NCBI RefSeq assembly: GCF_007829815.1
Contig: NZ_VIWT01000003.1
Coordinates: forward strand, 248,001-312,000
Direction: 5' to 3'
DNA: 64,000 nucleotides
Source of the DNA: Kitasatospora viridis
GTDB taxonomy: Bacteria; Actinomycetota; Actinomycetes; Streptomycetales; Streptomycetaceae
Notes under the pieces: generated by a model
What the model was told of the DNA's origin: nothing
The model's database searches: none
Seen by the model: the letters and a program-made list of their open reading frames with translations, nothing else
Translations under genes and position numbers: made by a program
Shown: piece after piece, positions 16,470 to 25,346 of the stretch
How the letters are laid out: every line of letters begins with the position of its first letter
Position numbering within the stretch: the first letter of the stretch is position 1

Positions 16470-18578
16470 TCAGCTGACCGTGCCGCGCGGCAGGACGGCC
16501 CGCACCACCGCGCCGCGCGCGTCGTTGGCGGCCGTGAAGCTCCCGCCCAGCTCCTCCGCCCGCTCGGCCATCGAGCGCAGTCCGACCCCGGTCGAGGAGC
16601 TGTGCGACGGGAAGCCCTCACCGTCGTCGGTCGCCTCCACCGAGATCTCGTCCTCGGTCGCCCGCAGCTCCAGCCGGGCCGAGGACGCGCCCGAGTGCCG
16701 CAGCACGTTGTTGAGGGCCTCGCCGCTGATCCGGTAGAGCGCCACCTCGACGGCGGCCGGCAGCGGCGGCAGCGGGTCGGGCGTCAGGCGCACGGTCACG
16801 TGCAGCCGGCGGCCGTCCATCCGGCCGGCCAGTTCGCGCAGTGCCCCGGTCAGGCCCTGGCCGAGGTCGGCGGGCGCCAGGCCGTCGGTGATCCGGCGCA
16901 GCTCGTCGATCGCGCTGCCGATGTTCTGCGAGACGGCCTGCAGCGAGCGGGCCACCGCGCCGTCCGGCGGCAGTTCGCTGCGGGCGGTGTCGATCTGCAG
17001 CCGCAGGCCGGACAGTGCCGGGCCCAGGCCGTCGTGCAGGTCGTGGCGCAGCCGCTTGCGCTCCTCCTCGCGGGCCAGCACCAGCTGCTTGCGGCTGCTC
17101 TGCAGCTCCTCGGTGAGGCGCAGCGAGGCGAGGGCGGGCGCGGACTGGTCGACCAGGAAGCGCAGCACACCGCGGTCCTGCGGGTCGAGCAGCAGCTGGC
17201 CGGAGCGCGGCTGGGCGTGCAGCTCGCCGATCGGGGCGCCCTCGACGGTGATCGGGAAGACCTCGGCGCCGGGCCCGGTCTCGCCGAGCACGGCCAGTTC
17301 GCGCGGTCCGCCGCGGGTCGCCACCGACACCCGGGCGCCGGGCAGGCCGAGCGCGTCCACCACCGTGCGGCAGAGCAGCGACGGCGCCTCGGCCATCCGG
17401 GCCGCCCGCCGCAGCTGTTCGGCCAAGCTCCTGGCCACCTGGTACGGGCGGGCGCGGTCGCCGTAGTAGAAGCGCTCGACGGCCCGGCTGACCGCGCGGG
17501 CGGTCGGGCGCAGCAGGATGCCCACGGCCAGCGCGCAGGCGGCCATGGCCTGGGCGTCGGTGTTGCCGGCGCCCGGCAGCAGCCTGGGCAGGTAGAGGCC
17601 GAGCAGGAAGTACCCGAAGATCAGCAGCGCGAGCAGGGTGAAGCTGGTGAGCACCTGCCGGGCGGCCCGGTCCAGGTGCCAGGAGCGGTCCCGGGCGAAG
17701 CCGAAGGCCGCCGCCAGCGGCCAGCCGGCGGCGATCACCGAGTACGAGATGAAGAACCCGGGCCCGCTGAAGCTCACCTCGGTGAGCACGAAGGTGTAGG
17801 CCATCCACACCAGCCAGGGCGCCAGCACCAGCCACTGCCGCCAGTGGGCCCCGGGCGAGCGGTACCAGCGGCCCGCGGCCGCCAGCAGGCCGATCAGCAC
17901 CAGGGCCAGCGCGATCCAGAACTCCCGGTTGCCGAGCACCGAGTCGAGCCGGCTGTAGAGCGAGGCCCACCCGCCGCGCAGCAGCGGGTTGCGCAGGCCG
18001 TAGAAGTCAGGGGTGGCGGCGTACGTGTAGTAGCTCTCCACGACGGCCCACAGGACCAGGACGGCTTGGCAGGCGCGGCTCCCCCGGCCGGGCATCCGGC
18101 CGCCCGGGAACCACCAGGGCACGCTGAACACGGTCAGGTAGATCCCGGCCGTGCTGAGCAGGAGCAGGATCATCCCGAGGTCGGCCGTGGCCCGCCCGGA
18201 GCGGACCACCGAGAGCACGAAGAGCACGAACCGGCTCGCCGCGGTGAGCACGCCGGTGGCCAGCAGCAGGCGGCCCAGTCCGTTGCCCGGTCGGTGCGCC
18301 AGGATGAACACGCCGGACAGGCCGAAGCCGAAGGCGAGCAGCAGGAGCGCCCAGCCCTTGGCGATCTCGTCGCTGCGCTGGGGGTCGTTGAGGTGCGTGA
18401 GGGCCAGCACCACCCAGCCCAGCCCCATCAGCAGCGTGAGCCCGAAGACCCCGTACGCCCACGCGGGCGCCGGGGCACCGGTCACTCCACTGGCACCGCC
18501 ACCCGGTGGTGCGGGTGGCGCCCCGTCGTCCTGAGGCGCCACGCCCTGCCCGGTCGATGTCCTGGTCGCCGCACGCAT
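16470..18578 (-). CDS. NarL-type sensor histidine kinase, multi-span membrane sensor
   Basis: 702-aa kinase. Residues ~35-310 contain around nine hydrophobic spans, an integral-membrane sensor. A GAF-like region (~370-480) leads into the HisKA_3 dimerisation segment EERKRLRHDLHDGLGP with phospho-acceptor His512. The C-terminal ATPase shows the N box ALNNVLRHSGA and G box DDGEGF and GVGLRSMAERA. It should phosphorylate the NarL-type regulator encoded just upstream. GAGGAGG sits 4 nt before the ATG. The 155-bp gap before it carries one copy of the shared 28-bp motif, suggesting feedback regulation. The signal sensed is unknown. Confidence 0.92.
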   Translation of the reverse strand: MRAATRTSTGQGVAPQDDGAPPAPPGGGASGVTGAPAPAWAYGVFGLTLLMGLGWVVLALTHLNDPQRSDEIAKGWALLLLAFGFGLSGVFILAHRPGNGLGRLLLATGVLTAASRFVLFVLSVVRSGRATADLGMILLLLSTAGIYLTVFSVPWWFPGGRMPGRGSRACQAVLVLWAVVESYYTYAATPDFYGLRNPLLRGGWASLYSRLDSVLGNREFWIALALVLIGLLAAAGRWYRSPGAHWRQWLVLAPWLVWMAYTFVLTEVSFSGPGFFISYSVIAAGWPLAAAFGFARDRSWHLDRAARQVLTSFTLLALLIFGYFLLGLYLPRLLPGAGNTDAQAMAACALAVGILLRPTARAVSRAVERFYYGDRARPYQVARSLAEQLRRAARMAEAPSLLCRTVVDALGLPGARVSVATRGGPRELAVLGETGPGAEVFPITVEGAPIGELHAQPRSGQLLLDPQDRGVLRFLVDQSAPALASLRLTEELQSSRKQLVLAREEERKRLRHDLHDGLGPALSGLRLQIDTARSELPPDGAVARSLQAVSQNIGSAIDELRRITDGLAPADLGQGLTGALRELAGRMDGRRLHVTVRLTPDPLPPLPAAVEVALYRISGEALNNVLRHSGASSARLELRATEDEISVEATDDGEGFPSHSSSTGVGLRSMAERAEELGGSFTAANDARGAVVRAVLPRGTVS

Positions 18579-18633
18579 GCGCCCTCCTCAGGGTGTGCCC
18601 CTGTCGTTACGGGGCCCATGGTCGGCCACCGCT

Positions 18634-18661
18634 GGTCCCGACCGCATGAGGTCGAGGTCCT
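18634..18661. promoter_or_regulatory. 28-bp shared motif, site 3 (upstream of histidine kinase)
   Basis: GGTCCC-N4-GCATGAG-N5-GGTCCT, 56 bp upstream of the histidine kinase start, in the gap after the response regulator gene. Confidence 0.6.
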
Positions 18662-18733
18662 GCTTCCTGACCGGGGGTGGTGCTCGCGGCACGCTGTGGG
18701 CTCCTGGGTGCCACCTCGTTCGCCGACACCTGG

Positions 18734-19468
18734 CTAGGGTCCGCCGCCGGTGTCGCCCAGGCCCATGTCCCGGGCGCGGGCGACGGCCTCGGCCCTGGTC
18801 GCGACGTCGAGCTTCTCGAAGATGTGCGTGACGTGGTTGCGGACCGTCTTCTCGGCGAGGAACAGCTCGCGGGCGATCCGGTGGTTGTCGTAGCCGCGGG
18901 CGACCAGGTCGAGCACCTCGGCCTCGCGCGCGGTCAGCGTCGGGAAGAGCTGGCCGGCGTCCCGCATCCGGCTGCCGGAGAGCAGGGTGGTGATCCGGGC
19001 GGCGATGTCGGCGCCGAACACGGCGCCGCCGGCCGCGACGGTGCGCACGGCGTGCAGCACCTCCTCGCGGCCCGCGCCCTTGACCAGGTAGCCGCGGGCA
19101 CCGGCCTGCAGCGCGGCCAGCAGGCTGCCGTCGTCGGCGGCCATGGTCAGCATCAGGACCGGCAGCTGCGGGGTCAGTTCGGCGAGCCGGCGGGTGGCCT
19201 CCAGGCCGGAGGCGTCGGGCAGCGAGATGTCCATGACCACGACGTCGGGCCCGTTCGCCTTGACGGCCTCCGGCACCTCGCCCGCGGTCTCGGCCTCGCC
19301 CACCACCACGACGCCGGGGTCGCTCTCCAGCGCGGCCCGCAGCCCCGCGCGGAAGAGCGGGTGGTCGTCGACGAGCAGCACCCGCACGACGCCGTCCGTC
19401 GCCTCCTCGTGGGGCTCGTCGGACTGGTAGGCCTCGTGGGACTCGTGGTGACTGAGTGAATCGTCCAC
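18734..19468 (-). CDS. NarL/LuxR-family response regulator
   Basis: 244-aa two-component regulator. The receiver starts at VVRVLLVDDHPLF, with the phosphorylated Asp80 in VVVMDISLPD and the conserved Lys in GYLVKGA. The C-terminal HTH is LTAREAEVLDLVARG through HRIARELFLAEKTVRNHV. I use the GTG at 19468, which lies 13 bp after the stop of the alcohol dehydrogenase gene; the first ~25 residues are an acidic His-rich leader, and a start nearer the receiver is also possible. The tight spacing suggests transcription with the upstream biosynthetic operon. It is the natural candidate to bind the shared 28-bp motif. Confidence 0.88.
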   Translation of the reverse strand: MDDSLSHHESHEAYQSDEPHEEATDGVVRVLLVDDHPLFRAGLRAALESDPGVVVVGEAETAGEVPEAVKANGPDVVVMDISLPDASGLEATRRLAELTPQLPVLMLTMAADDGSLLAALQAGARGYLVKGAGREEVLHAVRTVAAGGAVFGADIAARITTLLSGSRMRDAGQLFPTLTAREAEVLDLVARGYDNHRIARELFLAEKTVRNHVTHIFEKLDVATRAEAVARARDMGLGDTGGGP

Positions 19469-19481
19469 GGAATGAACACTA

Positions 19482-20657
19482 TCAGTAACGCTGCGTCGAC
19501 CAACCGTCGAACCGCAGCACGGGTTTGACGACCTGTCCGGTCCGCGCGTCCGCCACCGCCCGTTCGATCCGCTCGAACGGGTAGGCCCGGACCAGCCGGT
19601 CCACCGGCAGCCGGCCCGCCCGGAACAGCTCGATGAGGGCCGGCAGGAACCGCTGCGGCACGCTGCCGCCCTGGTTGATGCCGATGATCCGCGGGCCGCG
19701 GTCCAGCAGCTGCGGGACGTCGATGCCGACCTCGGTGCCCTTCGGCGGCGCGCCGACCACGCCGAGCGTGCCGCCGACCGCCAGCGCGGCGAGCGCCTGG
19801 CGCAGCACCGCGACCACACCGCTGGTCTCCAGCGCGCGGTCCGCGCCGTGACCGCCCGTCAGCTCCTGGATCGCGGCCACGGCGTCCTGCTCGCGGGCGT
19901 CCACCACATCGGTGGCGCCCAGCTCGCGGGCCAGCTCCAGCCGGGCCGGGTGCAGGTCGACGGCGATGATCCGGGTGGCCGCGGTGAGCCGGGCGGCCAT
20001 CACGGCCGCCAGGCCCACCCCGCCGGCCCCGAAGACGGCCAGCGTGTGCCCCGGCTCGGGGCGCAGCACGTTCAGCACCGCGCCGGCGCCGGTCTGCACG
20101 CCGCAGCCGAACGGGGCCAGCGCCTCGGCGGGCAGGTCCCGGGGCACCGGCACCACGTTGCGGTCGGAGGCCAGCGCCAGGGTGGCGAAGGAGGACTGCC
20201 CGAAGAACTTGCCGTGCAGCGGCTGCCCGGCCCCGTCCCAGAGCACCGGCGAGCCGTCCAGCCGGCTGCCGCCGAACAGGTTCAGCGCCTGCCAGTGCGC
20301 GCACTGCACCGGGCGGGACTCGCGGCAGGCCGGGCAGGCGCCGCAGGAGTCGAAGCTGAGCAGCACCCGCTCGCCGCGGGCGGTCGCCGTGACGGCGGCG
20401 CCCACGGCGGCGACCCTGCCGACGCCCTCGTGGCCGAGCACGCCGGGCAGCGGGAAGGGGGTGTGGCCGGCCCGCACGCTCAGGTCGGTGTGGCAGATGC
20501 CGACGGCCTCCAGTTCCACCAGCACCTCGTGGGGGCGCGGGCGGTCGACCTGGATCCGCTCGATGGCGAACTCCTGCCCGGGGGCGCGGGCGACGGCGGC
20601 GGTCGCGGTCGCGGTCGATCCGGCGGATGCGGTTGACATGGCGGATGCGGTTGACAT
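19482..20657 (-). CDS. Zinc-dependent alcohol dehydrogenase (MDR family)
   Basis: 391-aa medium-chain dehydrogenase. The catalytic zinc ligands appear in ICHTDLS, GHEGVG and the later FGCGVQTGAG; the structural zinc lobe is CGACPACRESRPVQC; the NAD-binding Rossmann motif is VFGAGGVGLAAV. It resembles aryl-alcohol/benzyl-alcohol dehydrogenases and would interconvert an alcohol and aldehyde. It is 42 bp downstream of the GMC oxidoreductase gene and probably ends that operon. The N-terminus is odd: an 18-bp tandem duplication (20623-20640 and 20641-20658) repeats the start, giving MSTASA twice. The ribosome site AGGAG serves the first ATG. Confidence 0.9.
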   Translation of the reverse strand: MSTASAMSTASAGSTATATAAVARAPGQEFAIERIQVDRPRPHEVLVELEAVGICHTDLSVRAGHTPFPLPGVLGHEGVGRVAAVGAAVTATARGERVLLSFDSCGACPACRESRPVQCAHWQALNLFGGSRLDGSPVLWDGAGQPLHGKFFGQSSFATLALASDRNVVPVPRDLPAEALAPFGCGVQTGAGAVLNVLRPEPGHTLAVFGAGGVGLAAVMAARLTAATRIIAVDLHPARLELARELGATDVVDAREQDAVAAIQELTGGHGADRALETSGVVAVLRQALAALAVGGTLGVVGAPPKGTEVGIDVPQLLDRGPRIIGINQGGSVPQRFLPALIELFRAGRLPVDRLVRAYPFERIERAVADARTGQVVKPVLRFDGWSTQRY

Positions 20658-20699
20658 GGCTCTCCTAAGTGGCTGTCACCTTCGCTTCCTGACGGTCCG

Positions 20700-22259
20700 T
20701 CAGTCCAGCAGGCCTCCCTTGCCGGCGGTGCGCAGGGCCTGGGCCACGATGGTCAGGGTCGGGTTGACCGCGGCGGAGGACGGGAAGAACCCGCCGTCCA
20801 CCACGTAGAGGTTGCGCAGCTGGTGGCTGCGGCAGTAGGGGTCGAGCACCGAGCGCGCCTCGTCCGCCCCGGCGACCGTGGTACCGCACTGGTGGCCGGT
20901 CGCGTCGATGCCCATCCGCCGGGCGAACACCAGCGGGTAGCCGGCCCGGCGCAGCATCCGGCGGGCCTGGCGCACGAGTTCGCGGTGGGCGCGCAGGTTG
21001 TTCGGCTCCCGGCGCAGCACGATCTGGCCGTCCGGGGCCAGCGTGACCCGGTTGCGCGGGTCGGGCAGGTCCTCGGACATCACCCACCAGTCGAGGCTGT
21101 GCCCGGTGAGCCCGCTGCGCAGCCCGTGCGGGAGGCGCGGCGGCAGCATCTCGGCGCGCACCTTGCCCATCAGCTGGAGGTTGCCGAGCGGGTACCGGCC
21201 GGCCGGGCCGTGGTGGTAGAAGTCGTTGACGGCCAGCGTCTTCTGGAAGGTGACCGGGTTGCGGCGGCGCGGATCCACCGCCACCACCACGCTGTTGTTG
21301 TGCAGCATCAGGTTGCGGCCGACCAGTCCGGAGCCGTTCGCCAGCCCGTCCGGGTACTGGTCGTTCGCCGAACGCAGTAGCAGGGCCGCCGAGTTGATCG
21401 CCCCGGCGGACAGCACCACGCGGGCCGCCGTGACCGTGATCGGGCGGCCCCGGTGGGTCGCGTGCACGGTGCGCACGGCCCGACCGGCCCGGTCGGTGTC
21501 CAGCCTGGTCACCCGGGCGTGGGTCAGCAGCCGCACGTTGCCGCGGCGCAGCGCCGGGCGCAGCGCGCGGGTCTCGGCGTCGCTCTTGGCGCCGACCCGG
21601 CAGGGGAACCCGTCGCAGGTGCCGCAGCGCAGGCAGGGCCGCCCGGGGCCGAGGTCGATGCCCAGCTCCAGCGGGTGCGGGTGCAGGCCCTGCCCGCGCA
21701 ACCGCCGCTCCAGGTCGGCCACGTAGGGCTCGTGCTCGACCGCCGGGTGCGGGAACGGGCCGGAGCGGGGCGGCGCGGTCGGGTCGCCCGAACCGGCGCT
21801 GCCGTGCCAGCCGTGCACCCGGTAGAGCCGCTCCGCCTCGGCGTAGAACGGTTCCAACTCCCGGTAGCCGAACGGCCAGGCGGGCGAGGTGCCGCCGTAG
21901 TGCTCGACGGCGCCGAAGTCGCTCTCCCGCAGCCGGGGCAGGCTCGCCCCGTAGACCTTGGTGGTGCCGCCGACGTAGTAGTGCGAGCTGGAGACGAAGC
22001 GCCGCCCTTCCGGGGTGCGCCAGGCTTCGGCGTTGTGGTAGAGCTGCTCGGCGAAGACGGCGCGCGGCGACCAGTTCTCCGGCTCGCGCGGCAGGAACCC
22101 GCCGCGCTCCAGGACCAGCACGCGCGCTCCGCTGCCGGCCAGCGCCCAGGCCGTGGTGGCGCCGCCGGCCCCGGAGCCGATGATCACGATGTCGGCCTCG
22201 TAGTGGTCCCGGCCGGCGGCCACCAGCGGCGGGGCGGTGGCGGCCCAGATGTCGGTCAC
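20700..22259 (-). CDS. GMC-type FAD oxidoreductase
   Basis: 519-aa flavoprotein: ADP-binding motif DIVIIGSGAGGATTAWAL near the N-terminus, and the C-terminal DATGHQCGTTV and VVDGGFFPSSAAVNPTLTI segments of the GMC family with the active-site His and Asn. A Cys-rich insertion (CLRCGTCDGFPCRVGAK, around residue 195-215) recalls fructose/gluconate-type dehydrogenases and sugar oxidases. The GTG start at 22259 overlaps the stop of the VOC gene, so they are translationally coupled. In this operon it could oxidise a cyclitol hydroxyl or a phenolic intermediate; substrate is inference. Confidence 0.9.
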   Translation of the reverse strand: MTDIWAATAPPLVAAGRDHYEADIVIIGSGAGGATTAWALAGSGARVLVLERGGFLPREPENWSPRAVFAEQLYHNAEAWRTPEGRRFVSSSHYYVGGTTKVYGASLPRLRESDFGAVEHYGGTSPAWPFGYRELEPFYAEAERLYRVHGWHGSAGSGDPTAPPRSGPFPHPAVEHEPYVADLERRLRGQGLHPHPLELGIDLGPGRPCLRCGTCDGFPCRVGAKSDAETRALRPALRRGNVRLLTHARVTRLDTDRAGRAVRTVHATHRGRPITVTAARVVLSAGAINSAALLLRSANDQYPDGLANGSGLVGRNLMLHNNSVVVAVDPRRRNPVTFQKTLAVNDFYHHGPAGRYPLGNLQLMGKVRAEMLPPRLPHGLRSGLTGHSLDWWVMSEDLPDPRNRVTLAPDGQIVLRREPNNLRAHRELVRQARRMLRRAGYPLVFARRMGIDATGHQCGTTVAGADEARSVLDPYCRSHQLRNLYVVDGGFFPSSAAVNPTLTIVAQALRTAGKGGLLD

Positions 22260-22741
22260 GGTTCCGCTCCCTGCGTCAACGGCACCACGGGGGCGATCAG
22301 TTCGAGGTACATCCCGAACGGGGTGGTGAGGTAGACCCAGCGGGTGCCCTTGATCGGGCCCTCGCCGACGGTGTCCACCCCGCCGAGCACCCGCACGCCC
22401 GGGTAGGCCGCCAACCGGGCCGCCTCGGCGTCGACGTCCTCGGCCAGCAGGGCCAGGTGCTGGCCGCCCCAGTCGCTGTTGCGCGGCAGCGCCCGGCGCT
22501 GGTCGGGCGCGTCGTACTCGAAGAGCTCCAGCTGGAGCCCGCCGCCGAGGCGCAGTTGCGCGATCCGCAGCTCGGAGCGCGGGTGCACGCCGAGCTGCCG
22601 GATCATCCAGTCGCCGTCCGGGTCGTTGAACGGGCCGGTGCGGTAGGCGACTTCGGCGCCGAGCGCGTCGGTGAAGAACCGGACGGCCTGCTCCAGGTCG
22701 GGCACCGTGTAGCCGATGTGGTGGGCGGTGTAGGGCTTCAT
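22256..22741 (-). CDS. VOC (glyoxalase/extradiol dioxygenase-fold) protein
   Basis: 161-aa protein with the two beta-alpha-beta-beta-beta modules of the vicinal oxygen chelate fold: AHHIGYTVPDLEQAVRFFTD at the start, HLALLAEDVDAEAARL in the middle and a closing FGMYLELIAP. Candidate metal ligands are H8, the middle His and the terminal Glu, as in glyoxalases and ring-cleaving dioxygenases. It sits in an operon with overlaps on both sides (ATGA with the cupin gene, GTGA with the GMC gene), next to aromatic-forming RppA, so aromatic ring or quinone chemistry is plausible. Confidence 0.85.
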   Translation of the reverse strand: MKPYTAHHIGYTVPDLEQAVRFFTDALGAEVAYRTGPFNDPDGDWMIRQLGVHPRSELRIAQLRLGGGLQLELFEYDAPDQRRALPRNSDWGGQHLALLAEDVDAEAARLAAYPGVRVLGGVDTVGEGPIKGTRWVYLTTPFGMYLELIAPVVPLTQGAEP

Positions 22742-23154
22742 GAGGAGTGCTCTCCCAGGTCGGGCCGGCGCGGCGGCAGCCGGTCGCTGCTCGCCCTCGG
22801 CAGGACGGTGAGGCAGAGGAGTTCGGCGCCCAGCGGGCCGCCGTGCAGCCGCAGCTGTGCGGCGTGCGGCGCGAGCACCAGGTCACCGGTGGTCAACATC
22901 CGCTCGTGGCCGTCCGGCTGGCCGTCACCGGCCGCACCTTGGGTGAGCGCCACTGGTCCGCGCAGCACGTACCAGGCGGCCTCGACGCCGTCGCGGCCCA
23001 CCAGGTCGTAGCAGGCCCCCGGGCTGAGCCGGACGTAGTCCACGGCCTCGGTCTCGCTGTGCAGCATGCCGCGGCGGGCCAGGCAGCGGACCCGGATCCG
23101 TTCGGTGCCGGGGCCGACCAGCACGGTCGGCCCGGCGGTGGTGGTGGCGATCAT
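22738..23154 (-). CDS. Small cupin-fold protein
   Basis: 138-aa single-domain beta-barrel protein. The pattern of a central AAWYVLRGPVALT strand, then LTTGDLVLAPH and a closing LGAELLCLTVLP is typical of cupins, but the usual HxH metal motif is not evident, so it may be a non-metal or diverged cupin. It overlaps the following gene by 4 nt and follows the bicupin gene by 4 bp. It might act as an isomerase/cyclase or a structural partner of the bicupin. Confidence 0.7.
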   Translation of the reverse strand: MIATTTAGPTVLVGPGTERIRVRCLARRGMLHSETEAVDYVRLSPGACYDLVGRDGVEAAWYVLRGPVALTQGAAGDGQPDGHERMLTTGDLVLAPHAAQLRLHGGPLGAELLCLTVLPRASSDRLPPRRPDLGEHSS

Positions 23155-23158
23155 GACT

Positions 23159-23923
23159 TCACTCTCCTCCTTCGCCGGCCGGCCGGCTGTGCGGCACCGA
23201 GAGCGCGCCGGGCACGGCGAGCACCGCGTGCACGTACTCCAGGCCGTCCGGCCCCGCGGTCAGCCGGACACCGGTGCCCAGCGGCAGGGTGAGCGCGGTG
23301 CCGGGCGCCAGCGGCACCCGCACCTCGCCGGTGCCGTCCCCGAACGGCGCGGCCCGGCCACCGCCCTGCGCGACGAAGACGGTGTGCTCCACGGTGTCCG
23401 CGACGAGTTCGATCCGCTCCCCCGGCCGCAGCCACGCCACTTCGATGCCGTGCAGCGGTCCGGTGAAGACCACCCGCGGGTCGACCCCGCCGACCCGGCG
23501 CAGATTGGTGACGACGGTGCTGTGCATGATCGGGGCACCGGTCGCGGTGGGGGTTTCCATGGCAGTCATTTCGATCACAAACCATTCCAGCGGTTCGGTT
23601 CCGGTGTTGCGCAGGCCGTGGCGGGTCCCCAGGCCGGTCAGCACCGCGTCGCCCGCGGCGACGTCGTGCGGCCGGCCGTCCAGCGTGACCACGCCCCGGC
23701 CGCGGAGGATGACGTAGACCTCCTCGGTGCGGGTGTGCAGGTGCTCACCGCTCACCCCGCCCGGCGGCAGGCAGGCCCACTCGACGGCCTCCCAGCCGCC
23801 GTGGAGCCCGGTCCTGCGCGCCAGACAGGTCCAGTGGGTCAGCCCGGTGGTGCCGTGGACGCCGTAGACGTCCGCCCGTTCCCGGGTACTGGCCACGATG
23901 ACCGCGCTGCGCATGGTGCCCAC
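23159..23923 (-). CDS. Two-domain cupin (bicupin)
   Basis: 254-aa protein with two cupin barrels. Domain 1 has intact metal ligands (EHLHTRTEEVYVILRG, then the LGTRHGLRN His), the usual Fe/Mn/Ni site of cupin dioxygenases and oxidative decarboxylases. Domain 2 (from about residue 160) keeps the fold (LRPGERIELV, EHTVFVAQGG) but lacks the HxH pair. Gene spacing of 6 bp from the sugar-phosphate cyclase gene and 4 bp to the next cupin gene shows one operon. It could oxidise or rearrange a polyphenol; the substrate is unknown. Confidence 0.82.
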   Translation of the reverse strand: MGTMRSAVIVASTRERADVYGVHGTTGLTHWTCLARRTGLHGGWEAVEWACLPPGGVSGEHLHTRTEEVYVILRGRGVVTLDGRPHDVAAGDAVLTGLGTRHGLRNTGTEPLEWFVIEMTAMETPTATGAPIMHSTVVTNLRRVGGVDPRVVFTGPLHGIEVAWLRPGERIELVADTVEHTVFVAQGGGRAAPFGDGTGEVRVPLAPGTALTLPLGTGVRLTAGPDGLEYVHAVLAVPGALSVPHSRPAGEGGE

Positions 23924-23929
23924 CTCCTC

Positions 23930-25213
23930 TCAGGCCGCTTCCGCCCGGGCCTGGGCCGGTGCCCGGCGGGACTCTTGACTGACCGTCAGAGCCCGTGCTG
24001 CAGCGTGCAGTTCACTCGATGCCCGGGAGAGCTCGTGCGGCGTCAGGTCGTCGACGAAGACGCCGGCGCCGATCCCGATCGGCAGCGGCAGCCGCTGCCG
24101 TCCGTCCCGGTGCCGGATGGTGTCGGCGAGCGCGTCGTGCAGCAGCTCCGGCTGCAGCAGCCGGTGCCACAGCGGCAGACCCAGCCGCGCCATCAGGCCG
24201 AGGATCCGGGCGCACTCCACCGGGGAGACCAGCCCGCGCTGCCCGGCGAGCACCGTGGTGAGCGCCATGTCGACGCAGACCGCCTCGCCGTGCAGCAGCT
24301 CCGGCAGCGCGCGCATCTCCAGCGTCGGGCTGAACGAGTGGCCGTAGTCCATCGACCGCTCCAGCTCGTGCTCCCACAGGTTGGGCTGCAGCTCGCTGAG
24401 CATGCCGCCCACCGCCCGGCCCACCACCTCGGCGGCGGCCGGGTGTTGGAACCGCTCGGCGCGCAGCTGCGGGCCGTGCCGGTCGAGCAGCTCGAACAGC
24501 GCGCGGTCCTTGATCAGCGCGACCTTGAGGATCTCCGCCATCCCGTTGCCGATGTGGCGGTGCTCCAGGGTGGCGAGGAACGCCGGGTCCAACAGGGTCT
24601 CCACCGCGGGGTGGTAGGTGCCCAGCCGGTTCTTGTGCTGGTCGAAGTTGACGCCGGTCTTGGCTCCGACGCCGGCGTCCACCAGCCCGATCAGCGTGGT
24701 CGGCACCCGCACGAACGGGGTGCTGCGCCGGTACAGGCTGCAGGCCAGGCCGACCACGTCGGTCAGCACGCCGCCGCCGATCGCGATCACCGGCTCGCCG
24801 CGCCGGGCGAGGCCGAACTCCTCCATCGCCCGGGTGACCCGGAAGACCGAGTCCATGGTCTTCACCTGCTCGTGCGCCGGGATGACGCACAGCCGGTGGT
24901 CGATCCGCTGGGCCTCGCAGTAGCGGGCGATCCGCTCGCCGTAGAGCTCGTGGACCCTCGCCTCCACGACCAGCAGCCGACGCCGCCGGCCGGGCCGGGC
25001 CGGGACACCGGCCTCGGCGATCGCGGGGTTGGCCGGGTCCAGCACGCCGGGGGTGCTGCGGACCTGGTAGCGGACGGGCAACGCGGTGCTGACCGTCCAG
25101 CCGGTGACCGGAGTGCCGGTGGTGAACAGGCCGTGGCCGTGGCCACCGGTGCTGTCGTACCGGGTGGTGGCCCCGGCACCGGCCGGCCGGGGGGTGGGCT
25201 GTCGAGGTGACAC
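23930..25213 (-). CDS. Sugar-phosphate cyclase, 2-epi-5-epi-valiolone synthase-like (EEVS)
   Basis: 427-aa dehydroquinate-synthase superfamily enzyme that would cyclise a sugar phosphate (sedoheptulose 7-phosphate in EEVS) to a C7 cyclitol with NAD+ and a metal. Seen: IAIGGGVLTDVVGLA, VPTTLIGLVDAGVGAKTG, the HKNRLGTYHP signature characteristic of EEVS/desmethyl-4-deoxygadusol synthase rather than DHQ synthase, MAEILK, DYGHSFSPTLEM and LLHGEAV. Metal ligands E227, H292 and H308 are intact. About 40 extra residues precede the usual start. The GTG at 25213 is supported by ACGGAGCATCCC, a leader shared with the small ORF at 26659. EEVS versus DDGS cannot be settled by eye. Confidence 0.85.
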   Translation of the reverse strand: MSPRQPTPRPAGAGATTRYDSTGGHGHGLFTTGTPVTGWTVSTALPVRYQVRSTPGVLDPANPAIAEAGVPARPGRRRRLLVVEARVHELYGERIARYCEAQRIDHRLCVIPAHEQVKTMDSVFRVTRAMEEFGLARRGEPVIAIGGGVLTDVVGLACSLYRRSTPFVRVPTTLIGLVDAGVGAKTGVNFDQHKNRLGTYHPAVETLLDPAFLATLEHRHIGNGMAEILKVALIKDRALFELLDRHGPQLRAERFQHPAAAEVVGRAVGGMLSELQPNLWEHELERSMDYGHSFSPTLEMRALPELLHGEAVCVDMALTTVLAGQRGLVSPVECARILGLMARLGLPLWHRLLQPELLHDALADTIRHRDGRQRLPLPIGIGAGVFVDDLTPHELSRASSELHAAARALTVSQESRRAPAQARAEAA

Positions 25214-25295
25214 GGGATGCTCCGTTCCTGAGGGGGTGGTGGACGGACCTGCGGTTGCCGCGGATCCGTCCGGGTCTCCACGGTCGCCGTCCCGG

Positions 25296-25346
25296 TGTCC
25301 CAACCGCGCGGGAGCGGGGCCACGCCCCGGTCCCGGGTCGGTGGTC
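25296..25346. repeat. Duplicated 51-bp leader element, copy 1 (upstream of EEVS-like gene)
   Basis: Matches 26711-26761 in 47 of 51 positions; weaker similarity extends ~18 bp further toward the gene, and both genes then share ACGGAGCAyCCCGTG as ribosome site plus start. It contains TCCCGGG palindromes able to fold. It overlaps the RppA stop codon. It may be a duplicated promoter, a processing site or a readthrough terminator. Confidence 0.7.
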
